Shown here piece by piece: positions 52,368 through 61,211 of a stretch of 64,000 nucleotides of DNA. The DNA is taken from assembly GCF_017876595.1 (NCBI RefSeq), contig NZ_JAGIOG010000001.1, forward strand, positions 2,852,001 through 2,916,000. The letters are read 5' to 3'. The notes beneath the pieces are model-generated. The model had not been told where the DNA came from. It searched no databases and saw only the letters and a program-made list of their open reading frames with translations. Every line of letters begins with the position of its first letter. Position 1 is the stretch's first letter. This DNA comes from Aeromicrobium fastidiosum. Lineage in GTDB: Bacteria; Actinomycetota; Actinomycetes; Propionibacteriales; Nocardioidaceae. The position numbers and the translations under genes were made by a program.

Positions 52368-54089
52368 GTGGCCAGTACCCGCCGATCGAAGGCCCGCCGA
52401 CGAAGCTCGTCGCCTCGGGGTGGCAAGGCGCCAGCGCCGCTGCCGGTCGCGGGGCCGGGGGAGCGCCTGTGGGTGCTCGACGTCCCGTACGGGACGCAGG
52501 TCGACGGTGCTGCCTGGCACTCGGCGGTCAAGACTCACCTGTTCGTGGGGCGCGCGCTGCCGGTGCACCTCGAGCCGTACGCCCCCACAGCACACACGCT
52601 GGGGCGGTTCATCGAGAACTCCCTCAACCCCGACGACCCGAAGCCAGGCCCTGAGCCGACGGGTGCTCTCGAGCCTCGGAGGATCCAGTTCGAGGCCGCA
52701 GACGCGATCGCCGAACGCGCCGCCGCCGGTGGACGGCAGTTCCTCCTGGCCGACGAGCCGGGCGTGGGCAAGACCATCTCGGCCGTCCTCGGCGCGACGG
52801 CAGTCGGTGACCTTCGCGGTGCCCGGCGCGTTCTCGTCGTCGCCGATCGTCCCGCTGCCATCACGATCGGGCACTGGTGCCGGACGATCACGGCGCTGGG
52901 TGACGGTGGGCTCGAGTGGGTCGTCATCACCTGGGACAGGCTCGACAAGGTCAAGGACCACACCTGGGACGTGATCATCGCCGACGAGGCCCACGCGCTG
53001 CGCCGCACCGAGACCAAGCGGTGGAAGCTCTGGGCGACGATCTCGGGTCACCGGTTGCCGCACGACAAGGCACCGTTCGTCATCGCGACGACCGCGACGC
53101 CCGGGCACACGCCGCTCGAGCTGCCGTACCTCGCTCCCGCCTACGCGCAGGTGCTGGGGGAGCCGATGCGGGAGTGGACGTCTGCGGCGAAACCGGGCCC
53201 CGCGTTCGCCGCCGCGCTCGAGCGTCACGGCGTCGGGGTGGAGCACGGTCGCTACGGCGCGACCTGGACGACCGACCCCGAGCGGCGGGCGGCAGACCTC
53301 CGGCTGGTGCGCGGCTGGCTCGCCGACGAGCGTCCCCCGGCGATGCTGCACCGCGCGGCCTCGTGGGGGCCGGTGCCGATCTCCGGCATGCCGGTGACGC
53401 TCACGCCGATCGAACGGACCGCCTACGAGGCCGAGTGGGGAGAGTTCTGCCGCGAGATGGACCTCGCTCGGCGCGGACGCAGCGTCGCGAAGGGACGAGC
53501 TGCGCTGCTGCGGTTCCGCCAGAAGGCCGGGCTGATCCGGGTCGACTCGACCGTGGCCTGGATCGCCCAGCAGGTGCAGGCTGAGCGGCAGGTCGCGTGC
53601 TCGGTCGAGTTCGTCACGACCGCCGCCGATCCCATCGTCGACCGGTTGCGCGACTCCGGCATCGAGGTGGCGACGATCTACGGCCGCGACCGGTTCGACG
53701 TCGAGGCAGAGCGTCTCCGGTTCCAGACCGGTGGGGCCAAGGTCTGCGTCTTCACCACCGTCGCGTCCATCAGTCTGCACGCCGGCGAGACCCTCGCGGA
53801 CGGCCGACAGGCCAGCACCCAGCCACGAGTCGGCATCTTCCACCAGGCCCGCTTCTCCGGCATCGCCGCACGACAGGTGACCGGCCGCACGCACCGCGAT
53901 CACCAGGTGTCGCCGTGGCACATCGCGTACGCCGAGGGCACCGTCGAGGAACAAGTCGGCAAGGTCATGGTGGAACGGATCGCCGCCGCCTCCGACTCCG
54001 TGGGCAGCGACACCTCCGGCCTCACCGACCTCGCGGCGCTGCTCGGTGCCGACTGGCTGCCGCCCGCAGCGATGACGGCAGACGCCTGA
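52368..54089 (+). CDS. Phage-type SNF2/DEAD superfamily 2 helicase
   Basis: The 573-residue protein begins at GTG 52368 after a basic, Ser-rich leader. Motif I is ADEPGVGKTISAVL (about 128-141), motif II VIIADEAHALRR (about 203-214), motif III VIATTATPGHTP (about 242-253) and motif VI RQVTGRTHRDHQ (about 504-515). This set is of the SNF2-like helicases carried by actinophages and islands. It should translocate on DNA or RNA with ATP. It begins the accessory block that runs to 58.1 kb. A small Cys protein gene follows 37 bases later. Confidence 0.82.
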   Translation: MASTRRSKARRRSSSPRGGKAPAPLPVAGPGERLWVLDVPYGTQVDGAAWHSAVKTHLFVGRALPVHLEPYAPTAHTLGRFIENSLNPDDPKPGPEPTGALEPRRIQFEAADAIAERAAAGGRQFLLADEPGVGKTISAVLGATAVGDLRGARRVLVVADRPAAITIGHWCRTITALGDGGLEWVVITWDRLDKVKDHTWDVIIADEAHALRRTETKRWKLWATISGHRLPHDKAPFVIATTATPGHTPLELPYLAPAYAQVLGEPMREWTSAAKPGPAFAAALERHGVGVEHGRYGATWTTDPERRAADLRLVRGWLADERPPAMLHRAASWGPVPISGMPVTLTPIERTAYEAEWGEFCREMDLARRGRSVAKGRAALLRFRQKAGLIRVDSTVAWIAQQVQAERQVACSVEFVTTAADPIVDRLRDSGIEVATIYGRDRFDVEAERLRFQTGGAKVCVFTTVASISLHAGETLADGRQASTQPRVGIFHQARFSGIAARQVTGRTHRDHQVSPWHIAYAEGTVEEQVGKVMVERIAAASDSVGSDTSGLTDLAALLGADWLPPAAMTADA

Positions 54090-54126
54090 CCAGCGTTCGA
54101 TCGGCCCTCGACTATCGTTCGGGGCG

Positions 54127-54492
54127 ATGATCACTCGACGCGACGCCGCCCAGCGTCTGGACATCCCGCTGGAGATGGCGGCCCGCCACGGACTTCCGGC
54201 GCACCTCACGGAGGACCAACTGAGCGAGATCGAGGGCAACCCGCCACCGTGGCTCGTCCAGTCCCGCACCAACCGCACCAGCAAGAAGCCGGTCTGGGTC
54301 GATCTGGTGTGCGACGTCTGCGGATTCAGCGAGAAGGCCAGGCCCAAGAAGTGGTGGCCGACGTTCACCTACGTCAGCTGCGACTCCCACGACTCGTCCG
54401 AGCTCCCGCCCCCGCGTACCAGCGACCTGCGCGCCGAGGTGCCGGGAGTCGGCAGCAGGTTCATCGGCTGGGTCGACACCACGCTCGACTGA
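54127..54492 (+). CDS. Hypothetical protein with Cys knuckle
   Basis: The 121-residue protein starts at ATG 54127. The N-terminus looks like a helix-turn-helix or Lsr2-like helical segment (TRRDAAQRLDIPLEMAARHGLPAHLTEDQLSEIE). Then WVDLVCDVCGFSEKARPKKWWPTFTYVSCDSH (about 58-89) has CxxC and a later Cys/His that could bind zinc. It follows the helicase gene closely and may be its partner. No family was recognised. Confidence 0.5.
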   Translation: MITRRDAAQRLDIPLEMAARHGLPAHLTEDQLSEIEGNPPPWLVQSRTNRTSKKPVWVDLVCDVCGFSEKARPKKWWPTFTYVSCDSHDSSELPPPRTSDLRAEVPGVGSRFIGWVDTTLD

Positions 54493-54559
54493 GCGATCGT
54501 CGTCCGTCGAGCATGAACCTGACGCGTGCCATGGTCGACGAACGCGCCTCCCTCACCTG

Positions 54560-55105
54560 TTGCAGGACCCTAGCGACGCTCGAGCCCTGGCCGTGCTGCG
54601 CCGCTACTACGCATGGCCGACCGCGACTGCTTCACGGCAGACGACCTCGTGGCCGTCATATTCTTGTCGGTGGACGTGTCGGGCGCAGGCGGCCATCCGG
54701 CTGCTCGATACCCGAGCACAGGCGGTAACGGACCTGCCATCGGTTCTGGGTCCTGGCCGGGATCTCGTCGACGCGGCTGTCGAACTGTGGCCCGCCGACT
54801 GGGCGGGGGTGGAACCTCCACGACGCGCTGCTGACTCTCCCGGTGTCCGACCCACCACGGCGAGCAAGTTGCCGGTCCAAAGGAGGCCTCACCTACGTCC
54901 CATCTACGACTCGGCTCCTAGCCGAACTTATTGGGCCTCATCAACTAGGGAATTCGCTGCGAGCGCATCTGACCGCAGACACCTCCCTCCAAGAGCGCCC
55001 GGTGAGACTGCGACGAAACGCCGATCTCCTTGACAGGTCTGCGCCGTCAGAGTGATCGAAGTCGTGACCTGGATGGGCGGCAAGTACGGGTTCGCGGCTC
55101 TATGA
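54560..55105 (+). pseudogene. DUF6308-like gene broken by several frameshifts
   Basis: Reading across frames restores a sensible order: DARALAVLRRYYAWP, then DRDCFTADDLVAVIFLSVDV, then AQAAIRLLDTRAQAVTDL and GRDLVDAAVELWPADWAG, then LHDALLTLP, GVRPTTASKL and RPHLRPIYDS, then LAELIGPHQLGNSLRAHL and finally VRVIEVVTWMGGKYGFAAL. This matches my memory of the DUF6308 family in length and motif order (ending with a xIxVVxWM strand). At least five frame changes are needed, so the gene is dead. It lies between the helicase block and the STAND nuclease gene. Confidence 0.55.
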
Positions 55106-55335
55106 GCCACGCATCCGAGGCCGGCCTCGTCCAATTCGAGCTTGAGATTCCCAGCGTCGATCTGCTCATCAACGCCGAGGAGAAGTTTGTCCGCGGCTGG
55201 GTTGCCACGTTCCGCAGGCCATCTGTGCCGTCAGCCTCAGTTGGCTCAGCTCCTCTGGTTTGCGCAATGGCTAGCCCGCGCGATTTGGCGCGGTTGGAGC
55301 GTCGAGACCCGTGTGGGCCGCATGCGATGAGATAG
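55102..55335 (+). pseudogene. Possible remnant gene coupled to the DUF6308-like relic
   Basis: ATG 55102 overlaps the TGA of the relic (ATGA). The first 40 codons look genuine (GLVQFELEIPSVDLLINAEE, then KFVRGWVATFRR). After that the sequence is poor in this frame, while another frame reads HLCRQPQLAQLLWFAQWLAR. One frameshift near 55220 would join them. It is probably a decayed small gene just upstream of the STAND nuclease gene. Confidence 0.35.
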
Positions 55336-55342
55336 TGCAACG

Positions 55343-57571
55343 GTGCGAAACTGGCGGACTTTGACCGATATCGATTTTGAAGAGCTTTCGGCGGATTTGC
55401 TTGGTGCGGAGTTTAATACCCGCATTGAGCGTTTCGGCCGAGGAGCGGACGGGGGGATTGACCTCCGCTGGAGAATAGGTTCGGCGAAGTACGGGATTGC
55501 TCAGTGCAAGCATTATCTGGACTCGTCCTTTGGGCAACTCAAAGCATCCGCATCGAAGGAGATCCCGAAGGTTCGCAAGTTAAAACCAGCTCGCTACGTG
55601 TTCGCTACCTCGCGCGAACTTACCGTCCATCAAAAAGGCCAGATCTGTGATCTCTTTGATCCGTGGATGAGGGATCCCAGCGACGTCTTCAGTGGCATGG
55701 ATCTGGATCAGTTGCTGGACAAGAACGAGACGGTCGACCGCAAGCATGTCAAGTTATGGCTAGCGACGGGCGCGCATCTGTTCTGGGCAATGCACCCCGA
55801 GTTGGCCTCGAGATCCGAAGCGTTGCGGGAGCGCATTGATCGAACAATCTCTAACTATGTTGGAATGGGCACATTTGAGCGCGCAAAGAACATTCTCGAA
55901 AAAGAGAAGGTTTGTTTGATTGCGGGGCAGCCTGGCGTTGGGAAAACGGTCTTGGCTCACATGCTTATTGCAGATCATATGCGGCGCGGCTTCGATGTAG
56001 TAGAGGTTTCCGGCGACATCGACGAAGCGTGGACTGCACTTGACCCTAATAGGCCCCAAGTGTTCATTTATGATGACTTCCTAGGTCAACTCGCGTTTTC
56101 TGAAAGGCTTGGGAAGAATGAGGATTCACGGTTGAGCGATTTTGTGGACAAGATTCGTTTTCAGAAATCAACGCGGCTCATCCTTACGACGCGCGAATAC
56201 ATCTTGCGCGACGCCCGGATTGCATACTCGCGCCTTGACGGGATTAGTCGGCGTGGTCGATATATCCTAGAACTGAAGCATTACTCCAGAAACGACCGAG
56301 CTCGGATTCTTTACAATCATGCTTGGCGTTCCGGGCTTAGTCCATCCGCCCTTTCGGAACTCTCGGATGGCGGGTGGAAGCGAATTATCGATCACCCGAA
56401 CTTCAGTCCTAGGTTGGTCGAATACGGCACAAGGCTAGACTGGGATGCTAGCCAGGGATCTTGGCTCGACGCATTCGTGTACGCCCTCGACAACCCTTCG
56501 ACGCTCTGGCGAAGGACATTTGAGAGTCACTTAACGGATCAGGACAGGGCCCTACTTTTCGTTCTCGCGTCGTTTAGTGGGTCCGTCGAGCTGGAAGCGG
56601 TCAAGGTTGCGTACCGAAGTCTCCTCGAACGGCTTTCACTTCCCTTCTCGTCAGCAGCGTTGAAGCGGTCGTTGGAAACGTTGGAGGGGACTTTTATCGC
56701 CGTAAATCAGGACCACCGCGGAGCGGTCGTGCAGTTTCACAATCCCTCCATTGTTGATTTTGTCCTCAATGAGTTGCAGGATGACACGGAGATGCAGCGC
56801 GACCTGATTCGAAGCGCAACTCACTTCGAACAGCTCGAACGTCTGTGGGCATCCCAGACAGCGACTACGACCGTCTCAGATAGGTCTGGCACCAGTGCAT
56901 CCCGGTCGAAAGTGCTTAGCTCTCTCGCCGCCGCTGATTACTCTGCGGCTGCCGATCGCCTATACACTTGCGACCCGCTCGCACCACGCACGAATTACCA
57001 CGGCAGCGCGTCCGAGTCGTTGGAGGACCGTTTCGCATTCGTAGTCAGTCTGCCAGCGGCGTGGCGACCGAAGAAGAAATGGCTGAAGTCGCACGCCGTT
57101 CACCTCCTCTCCCGCTGGACGAACCACAAAGGCGATAAGACGTTGGCGTATGACTTCATCTTCGGGGCGCGCTCCCAAGCGAGGGACTTCTTTCCTCCAG
57201 CTGCGGAGGCTGTGCTTGAGGATTGGCTGAAAGGTGAGCTCTCTGTCACGGAAGACTGGAGGCTCCTCGGTCTATTTCTAGCCTCCGAGGGAACCTATCC
57301 GCTGCCAGGCGATTACGCGGAGCGATTCACCGAGCATGCGGAGGCGGAACTCGAGCGCTGGGATCCTGCGCCGCCGGAGCTATCTACACTTAGATCATTG
57401 AGTGACGATTTCGGTACATATGACCTCGACGCTTACTTCGACGAGGCATCAGAGCGAGAGAACCAGTCAGACGAGGCCACGAGTGAGACCGCACCCGAGT
57501 CCGAGCGAGGGGCGGCCCGGGACCTCAGCGATACTGACTCCGCCATCTCGGCCTATTTTGATCGGTTCTGA
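55343..57571 (+). CDS. Mrr-like nuclease fused to a STAND-type NTPase, predicted antiphage protein
   Basis: The 742-residue protein has two recognisable parts. Residues 1-120 are a restriction-endonuclease-like domain: DFEELSADLL with the first acidic residue (about E14), GRGADGGID (D40) and AQCKHY (Q54/K56), the Mrr form of PD-(D/E)XK. Residues 160-400 are a P-loop NTPase: Walker A GQPGVGKT (195-202), Walker B VFIYDD (240-245) and STRLILTTREYIL as sensor 1, the nSTAND3-like pattern. The C-terminal 340 residues are helical and may be the sensor. The simplest model is that sensing of a phage protein triggers oligomerisation and DNA cleavage. The gene is visibly lower in GC than all neighbours, uses AT-rich codons and has no clear ribosome site before GTG 55343, so it is a recent arrival. 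Confidence 0.8.
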   Translation: MRNWRTLTDIDFEELSADLLGAEFNTRIERFGRGADGGIDLRWRIGSAKYGIAQCKHYLDSSFGQLKASASKEIPKVRKLKPARYVFATSRELTVHQKGQICDLFDPWMRDPSDVFSGMDLDQLLDKNETVDRKHVKLWLATGAHLFWAMHPELASRSEALRERIDRTISNYVGMGTFERAKNILEKEKVCLIAGQPGVGKTVLAHMLIADHMRRGFDVVEVSGDIDEAWTALDPNRPQVFIYDDFLGQLAFSERLGKNEDSRLSDFVDKIRFQKSTRLILTTREYILRDARIAYSRLDGISRRGRYILELKHYSRNDRARILYNHAWRSGLSPSALSELSDGGWKRIIDHPNFSPRLVEYGTRLDWDASQGSWLDAFVYALDNPSTLWRRTFESHLTDQDRALLFVLASFSGSVELEAVKVAYRSLLERLSLPFSSAALKRSLETLEGTFIAVNQDHRGAVVQFHNPSIVDFVLNELQDDTEMQRDLIRSATHFEQLERLWASQTATTTVSDRSGTSASRSKVLSSLAAADYSAAADRLYTCDPLAPRTNYHGSASESLEDRFAFVVSLPAAWRPKKKWLKSHAVHLLSRWTNHKGDKTLAYDFIFGARSQARDFFPPAAEAVLEDWLKGELSVTEDWRLLGLFLASEGTYPLPGDYAERFTEHAEAELERWDPAPPELSTLRSLSDDFGTYDLDAYFDEASERENQSDEATSETAPESERGAARDLSDTDSAISAYFDRF

Positions 57572-57618
57572 CGCCTTCCAGCTGGCGGTCTTGGGCGCCG
57601 TAGCGCCGCTGGATACCG

Positions 57619-58056
57619 TCAGAACGCGACGATCGGCAGCTCGCGGAAGACCACGACGGGTGTGCCTCCCGGCGCGATAGCCGGGATCCGCACCCGGTCG
57701 TGCCGCACCCCGACGCTCACGACGGGCAGGTCCCCGCACGAGCTGAGACCGACGCTGCGGATGTCCCCGGTGTCGGGCGGGCCGCCCATCAGCTGCTCGG
57801 TCATGTACTCGCGATCGGCGTCGGCCGTCTGCTCCGACACCCGCGGACCGCCACGTGTCAGCACGTCGTCGCAGCGCTCGCCGATGGATCTGTGGGCCGT
57901 GGCCCAAGGAGAGTCGGGAGTGGTCGGCGAGGGGGACGCCGATGGCGGCCGAGGATCGTCGCCCAACACCGCGCCCGCCGTGAACACCCCGGCCAGGATC
58001 GCTGCTGACACTGCGAGGCCGATCACCACCGGCTTCAGCTGGATGTCTGGTGTCAC
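57619..58056 (-). CDS. Hypothetical membrane-anchored exported protein
   Basis: From GTG 58056, 6 bases after AAGGGGG, the product is 145 residues: one membrane anchor (about 9-30: VVIGLAVSAAILAGVFTAGAVL), a Ser/Pro-rich spacer and an external domain with two Cys (ERCDDVL and LSSCGDLP). A TTG at 58143 would add a leader with a Cys but lacks a ribosome site. No family was recognised. It converges on the STAND nuclease gene. Confidence 0.5.
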   Translation of the reverse strand: MTPDIQLKPVVIGLAVSAAILAGVFTAGAVLGDDPRPPSASPSPTTPDSPWATAHRSIGERCDDVLTRGGPRVSEQTADADREYMTEQLMGGPPDTGDIRSVGLSSCGDLPVVSVGVRHDRVRIPAIAPGGTPVVVFRELPIVAF

Positions 58057-58269
58057 ACTGCTGCCCCCTTGGGGCACGAGCGAATCGCCGTCGGGCGCCT
58101 TCGTCGTCGCTCGATCGTCCCCGCCGATGGAACAGGCTGTCAAGGAGGATTGATCGGCGCGCGCCGGAAGGCACAGGACTTGTCACGTCGGTGACAAGTT
58201 CTCCACCGCTCGAAGCCCGTCGCAGGTATTAATCACGTCATCGCAGAGAACAGGTCTAGCGTCCGGGTC

Positions 58270-59187
58270 ATGACGATCGCGGGAAGCACTGAGGAACTGC
58301 TGTGGAACGTCTCGCATCAGGCGAGATGGGAGACGGGGCTGACCCGAAATTATGTCAAGGAGATGCACACTGACTTCACTGTCACGGCAGCCACCGAGCA
58401 CGAGGAGACGACCACCGGCAATCTGCTGCGCCATCTTGCGTACTACGGACAGCAGGTAGGAGTGTTGGCAGTGCAGCACACCAAGCGCTTGGAGGGGGGC
58501 TACCAGCGGAAGGGGCGGCAGGTGCATGTCCCAAGCGGTGCGGACCTCGAGCTCGCGGTGGAGATCGGTCCCGGCCTGTGGCTCAATCTGTTGCTGCAGG
58601 CAAAGGCGCTGAAGGTGTCGAAATCCTCAGCAACGTACTCCAGGTGGTCTCCGTCGCAGAACCAGAAGCTGATCGACTGGGCCAACGCTCACGGTCGTGT
58701 CCCGGGGATGTTGCTCTACAACGACCTCTTTCCCCCCTTCGTGAGCTTGGCACCTCCTCAACACTTTCCGGACTACGCGTGTACAGCCTTCGGGGCGTGC
58801 CCGTCGGTCAGTCGGACGCAGTTGGGGGCGTGGGGAACCAATTCCCACTGCGTGGGCCCCGCGATGACGCCGGTGGGTATCAGCATGTGCCTCGACGAGG
58901 CGCTGATGCTGGCCGCGAAGGCGTCGCCATCTCTTCTCCGCGACTTCCACTTCCAGATCGAGCACCTCCTGCATGACGACGAGCACGGCCTCGCTGTCGA
59001 TTCGACGGGTAGGACGCTGGGTGGCCTGGCCACCCCGAACCCACCTGATTGGGCGGCTCGTCTGCTGGCAGCACGGGATGCTCCCGCACCCGAGGTCCTC
59101 GATGTCGACCGGCCGGACATCGACGACCGTCCGGTCGAGGCAGCGGCGCGCGTCTCCGTCGTGATGCCGTTCTTCGATGGACGGTAG
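58270..59187 (+). CDS. DUF6615-like hypothetical protein
   Basis: The 305-residue protein starts at ATG 58270. The central section ELAVEIGPGLWLNLLLQAKALKVSKS...YSRWSPSQNQKLIDWANAHGRVPGMLLYND (about 93-158) matches what I recall of DUF6615. In that family a nuclease-like 'E...W...QAK' core stands ahead of an LI..A....P.Y..YN segment; here the QAK resembles the QxK of restriction-type nucleases. No role is established. The gene is GC-normal and stands alone. Confidence 0.55.
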   Translation: MTIAGSTEELLWNVSHQARWETGLTRNYVKEMHTDFTVTAATEHEETTTGNLLRHLAYYGQQVGVLAVQHTKRLEGGYQRKGRQVHVPSGADLELAVEIGPGLWLNLLLQAKALKVSKSSATYSRWSPSQNQKLIDWANAHGRVPGMLLYNDLFPPFVSLAPPQHFPDYACTAFGACPSVSRTQLGAWGTNSHCVGPAMTPVGISMCLDEALMLAAKASPSLLRDFHFQIEHLLHDDEHGLAVDSTGRTLGGLATPNPPDWAARLLAARDAPAPEVLDVDRPDIDDRPVEAAARVSVVMPFFDGR

Positions 59188-59235
59188 TCGATTGCCAACG
59201 GCGATGAACGTTCGTACTACTTCATACTGAGGCCC

Positions 59236-59829
59236 ATGAGGAAGACCAAGATTGATCGTCGCCTGCTCAAGTCCATGGAGGACGGCCGGATCGCGACGAT
59301 CGTCAGGGACGCTTTCGAGCTCACCTTCACCGACGGGTTCGTGCTCGCGTTGACGGACGACTGGGTGGTTCTGCACTCGCTCGACGGCGTGTACCTCGAC
59401 GGCATCGTGATGCTGCGTCTGCGGGACATCTCACGGGTTCTGTTCCGCGACGACGACGCTTATCACCACCGCGCCATCGCAGCCCTCGGCGAGACGGTCA
59501 CCGAGTTCACCTGCGACGACGACGTGAGCGTGTCCGACCTGCTCGTTCTGGCGTCAGCTCGAGACGGCATCTTCACCTTCTACTGCGAGGTGCTTGAGGA
59601 CGAGCCCCTGATCATCGGCCGACTGATCGAGCTCCGCAAGAAGTCGTTCGACATCCACTACGTCGGACGCGACGGGGAGTGGGCACCTGAGATCGAGCGC
59701 TGGAAGTACCGAGACGTCACCCGCATCGAGGTGGGCGGTCGCTACCTCGACGCGCTCAACCGATTCGCCGACCCGTACTCAGGCGGCGGCACCGAGCCGT
59801 CCGATGATCTCCAAACGGCCGACGCCTGA
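59236..59829 (+). CDS. Hypothetical protein (197 aa)
   Basis: The 197-residue protein from ATG 59236 is rich in beta strands. It appears to hold two copies of one module: FTDGFVLALTDDWVVLHSLDGVYLDGIVMLRLRDISRVLF (about 31-70) and FYCEVLEDEPLIIGRLIELRKKSFDIHYVGRDGEWAPEIERWKYRDVTRIEVGGRY (about 115-170). Each ends in a 'W/L.. RDVTRI' strand typical of Sm-like or PH-like barrels. No family was recognised. It is preceded by the DUF6615-like gene and converges on the reductase gene. Confidence 0.6.
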   Translation: MRKTKIDRRLLKSMEDGRIATIVRDAFELTFTDGFVLALTDDWVVLHSLDGVYLDGIVMLRLRDISRVLFRDDDAYHHRAIAALGETVTEFTCDDDVSVSDLLVLASARDGIFTFYCEVLEDEPLIIGRLIELRKKSFDIHYVGRDGEWAPEIERWKYRDVTRIEVGGRYLDALNRFADPYSGGGTEPSDDLQTADA

Positions 59830-59845
59830 GCCGTCAAGCAGCCAT

Positions 59846-60487
59846 CTACCGCCGGAACGTCACGTGCGTCGTCCCGCTCTCGGCGACCTCGGTCGTCACC
59901 TGGTGGGTGAGCTCGAGCCCCTCGAGTCCGTCCCAGAAGCGGTTGCCGCGCCCCAGCACGATCGGTGCGATCGCGACGTGGAGGTCGTCGACCAGACCGG
60001 CGAGCAAGAAGTCGCGGGCGGTGCTGGCTCCGCCGCCGATACGAACGTCCTGACCGTCGGCGGACGCGACAGCCTCGGCCAGCACGTCCTTGATGGCGCC
60101 GCTGCGGAAGTGGAAGGTTGTGCCGCCCTTGGTCAGCGACGGCCGCGGTGCGGCGTGGGTCAGCACGTAGACCGGCATGTCGAACGGGGGCTCGTCGCCC
60201 CACCAGCCCTCCCAGTCCGGATCGTCCGGGAAGGTGTGCAGGCCGAACATGCCCGCGCCCATGATCTCGGCACCGACGCCCTCGAAGTACGCCCGCGCGT
60301 AGTCGTCCTCGGTGCTGGTCGTCCCTGCTCCGGTGGTGTCGCCGAAGACGCGCTCCTGCATCGTGCGGGTCGACGTGTAGGCCGCCATGAGACGTCCCCA
60401 GTCCTGGCCCATCGGGTTCTCCACATCGTGCCCGCCGGACGTGTAGCCGTCCAGGGAGATGTTGATGTCGGCGCGCACTCGGGTCAT
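59846..60487 (-). CDS. Dihydrofolate reductase/RibD C-terminal domain protein
   Basis: The 213-residue protein is the RibD_C/DHFR-like type common in actinobacteria. It begins MTRVRADINISLDGYTSGG and has the IMGAGMFG segment, PVYVLTHAAPRPSLTKGGTTFHF, then DVRIGGGASTARDFLLAGLVDDLHVAIAPIVLGRG (about 145-180) with the GGA NADPH-binding turn. It should reduce a small substrate with NADPH; the substrate is unknown. It is divergent from the methyltransferase gene with 70 bases between starts. Confidence 0.88.
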   Translation of the reverse strand: MTRVRADINISLDGYTSGGHDVENPMGQDWGRLMAAYTSTRTMQERVFGDTTGAGTTSTEDDYARAYFEGVGAEIMGAGMFGLHTFPDDPDWEGWWGDEPPFDMPVYVLTHAAPRPSLTKGGTTFHFRSGAIKDVLAEAVASADGQDVRIGGGASTARDFLLAGLVDDLHVAIAPIVLGRGNRFWDGLEGLELTHQVTTEVAESGTTHVTFRR

Positions 60488-60557
60488 GTCGGGGTCCTTC
60501 GGCTGGGAGACGCGCCCATTGTGCACCGGGTCGCGGGCACGGCGATACGTTGGCGCC

Positions 60558-61211
60558 ATGACGGATCAGCCCGGGTACGACGCCTTGGCGGATCTGTACG
60601 ACCAGACGTTCCCCGACGGTTACTCGTCCGACGAGGAGCGTGCCGCCGTTGACCGCTTCGACACGGCGCTGGCCGACAGCGGAGCATCCGGACCCGTCGT
60701 CGACGTCGGCTGCGGCACTGGCCACCAAGCGCACGAATTGTCGACAAAGGGGTTCGACGTCATCGGTGTCGACCCGTCCGCCGAGATGCTGGCGCACGCG
60801 CGCCGCCGGTTCCCCGACCTCGCGCTCGTCCAGGACGACGCACGCCTCGGGTCGTTGGGCACCTGGCAGCTCTCCGGCATCCTCGCGAGGTACAGCCTCA
60901 TCCACGTGCCGCCCGAGCAGCTCGCGGACGTCCTTGCCGCATGGGCCATGCGACTGAGGCCGGGCGGCGTCGTGATGACCGCGTTCCAGGCGATCGAGAC
61001 GGATGCCGCGCACGACGTCGAGGAGTTCGACCACGTCGTGGCACCCGCCTGGCGGTGGCGGCCGGACGCGATGTCGGCGATGCTCGCGACCGTCGGCCTC
61101 GCCGAGCGCTGGCGCATGGTCACCCCGCCGGCCGACGGGTTCCGCCGGTTCCCGGAGTGCCACCTGATGCACGTCCGGACATCTCGGCGGGGCGCTGCAC
61201 CAGCTCGATGA
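60558..61211 (+). CDS. Class I SAM-dependent methyltransferase
   Basis: The 217-residue protein starts at ATG 60558. Motif I is VVDVGCGTGHQAHELS (about 47-62), followed by VIGVDPSAEMLAHARRRFP (about 68-86) and QDDARLGSL. The C-terminal half is the substrate lid. The substrate cannot be told. Its last 92 bases overlap the end of the convergent sigma-factor gene, an unusually large overlap. Confidence 0.88.
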   Translation: MTDQPGYDALADLYDQTFPDGYSSDEERAAVDRFDTALADSGASGPVVDVGCGTGHQAHELSTKGFDVIGVDPSAEMLAHARRRFPDLALVQDDARLGSLGTWQLSGILARYSLIHVPPEQLADVLAAWAMRLRPGGVVMTAFQAIETDAAHDVEEFDHVVAPAWRWRPDAMSAMLATVGLAERWRMVTPPADGFRRFPECHLMHVRTSRRGAAPAR

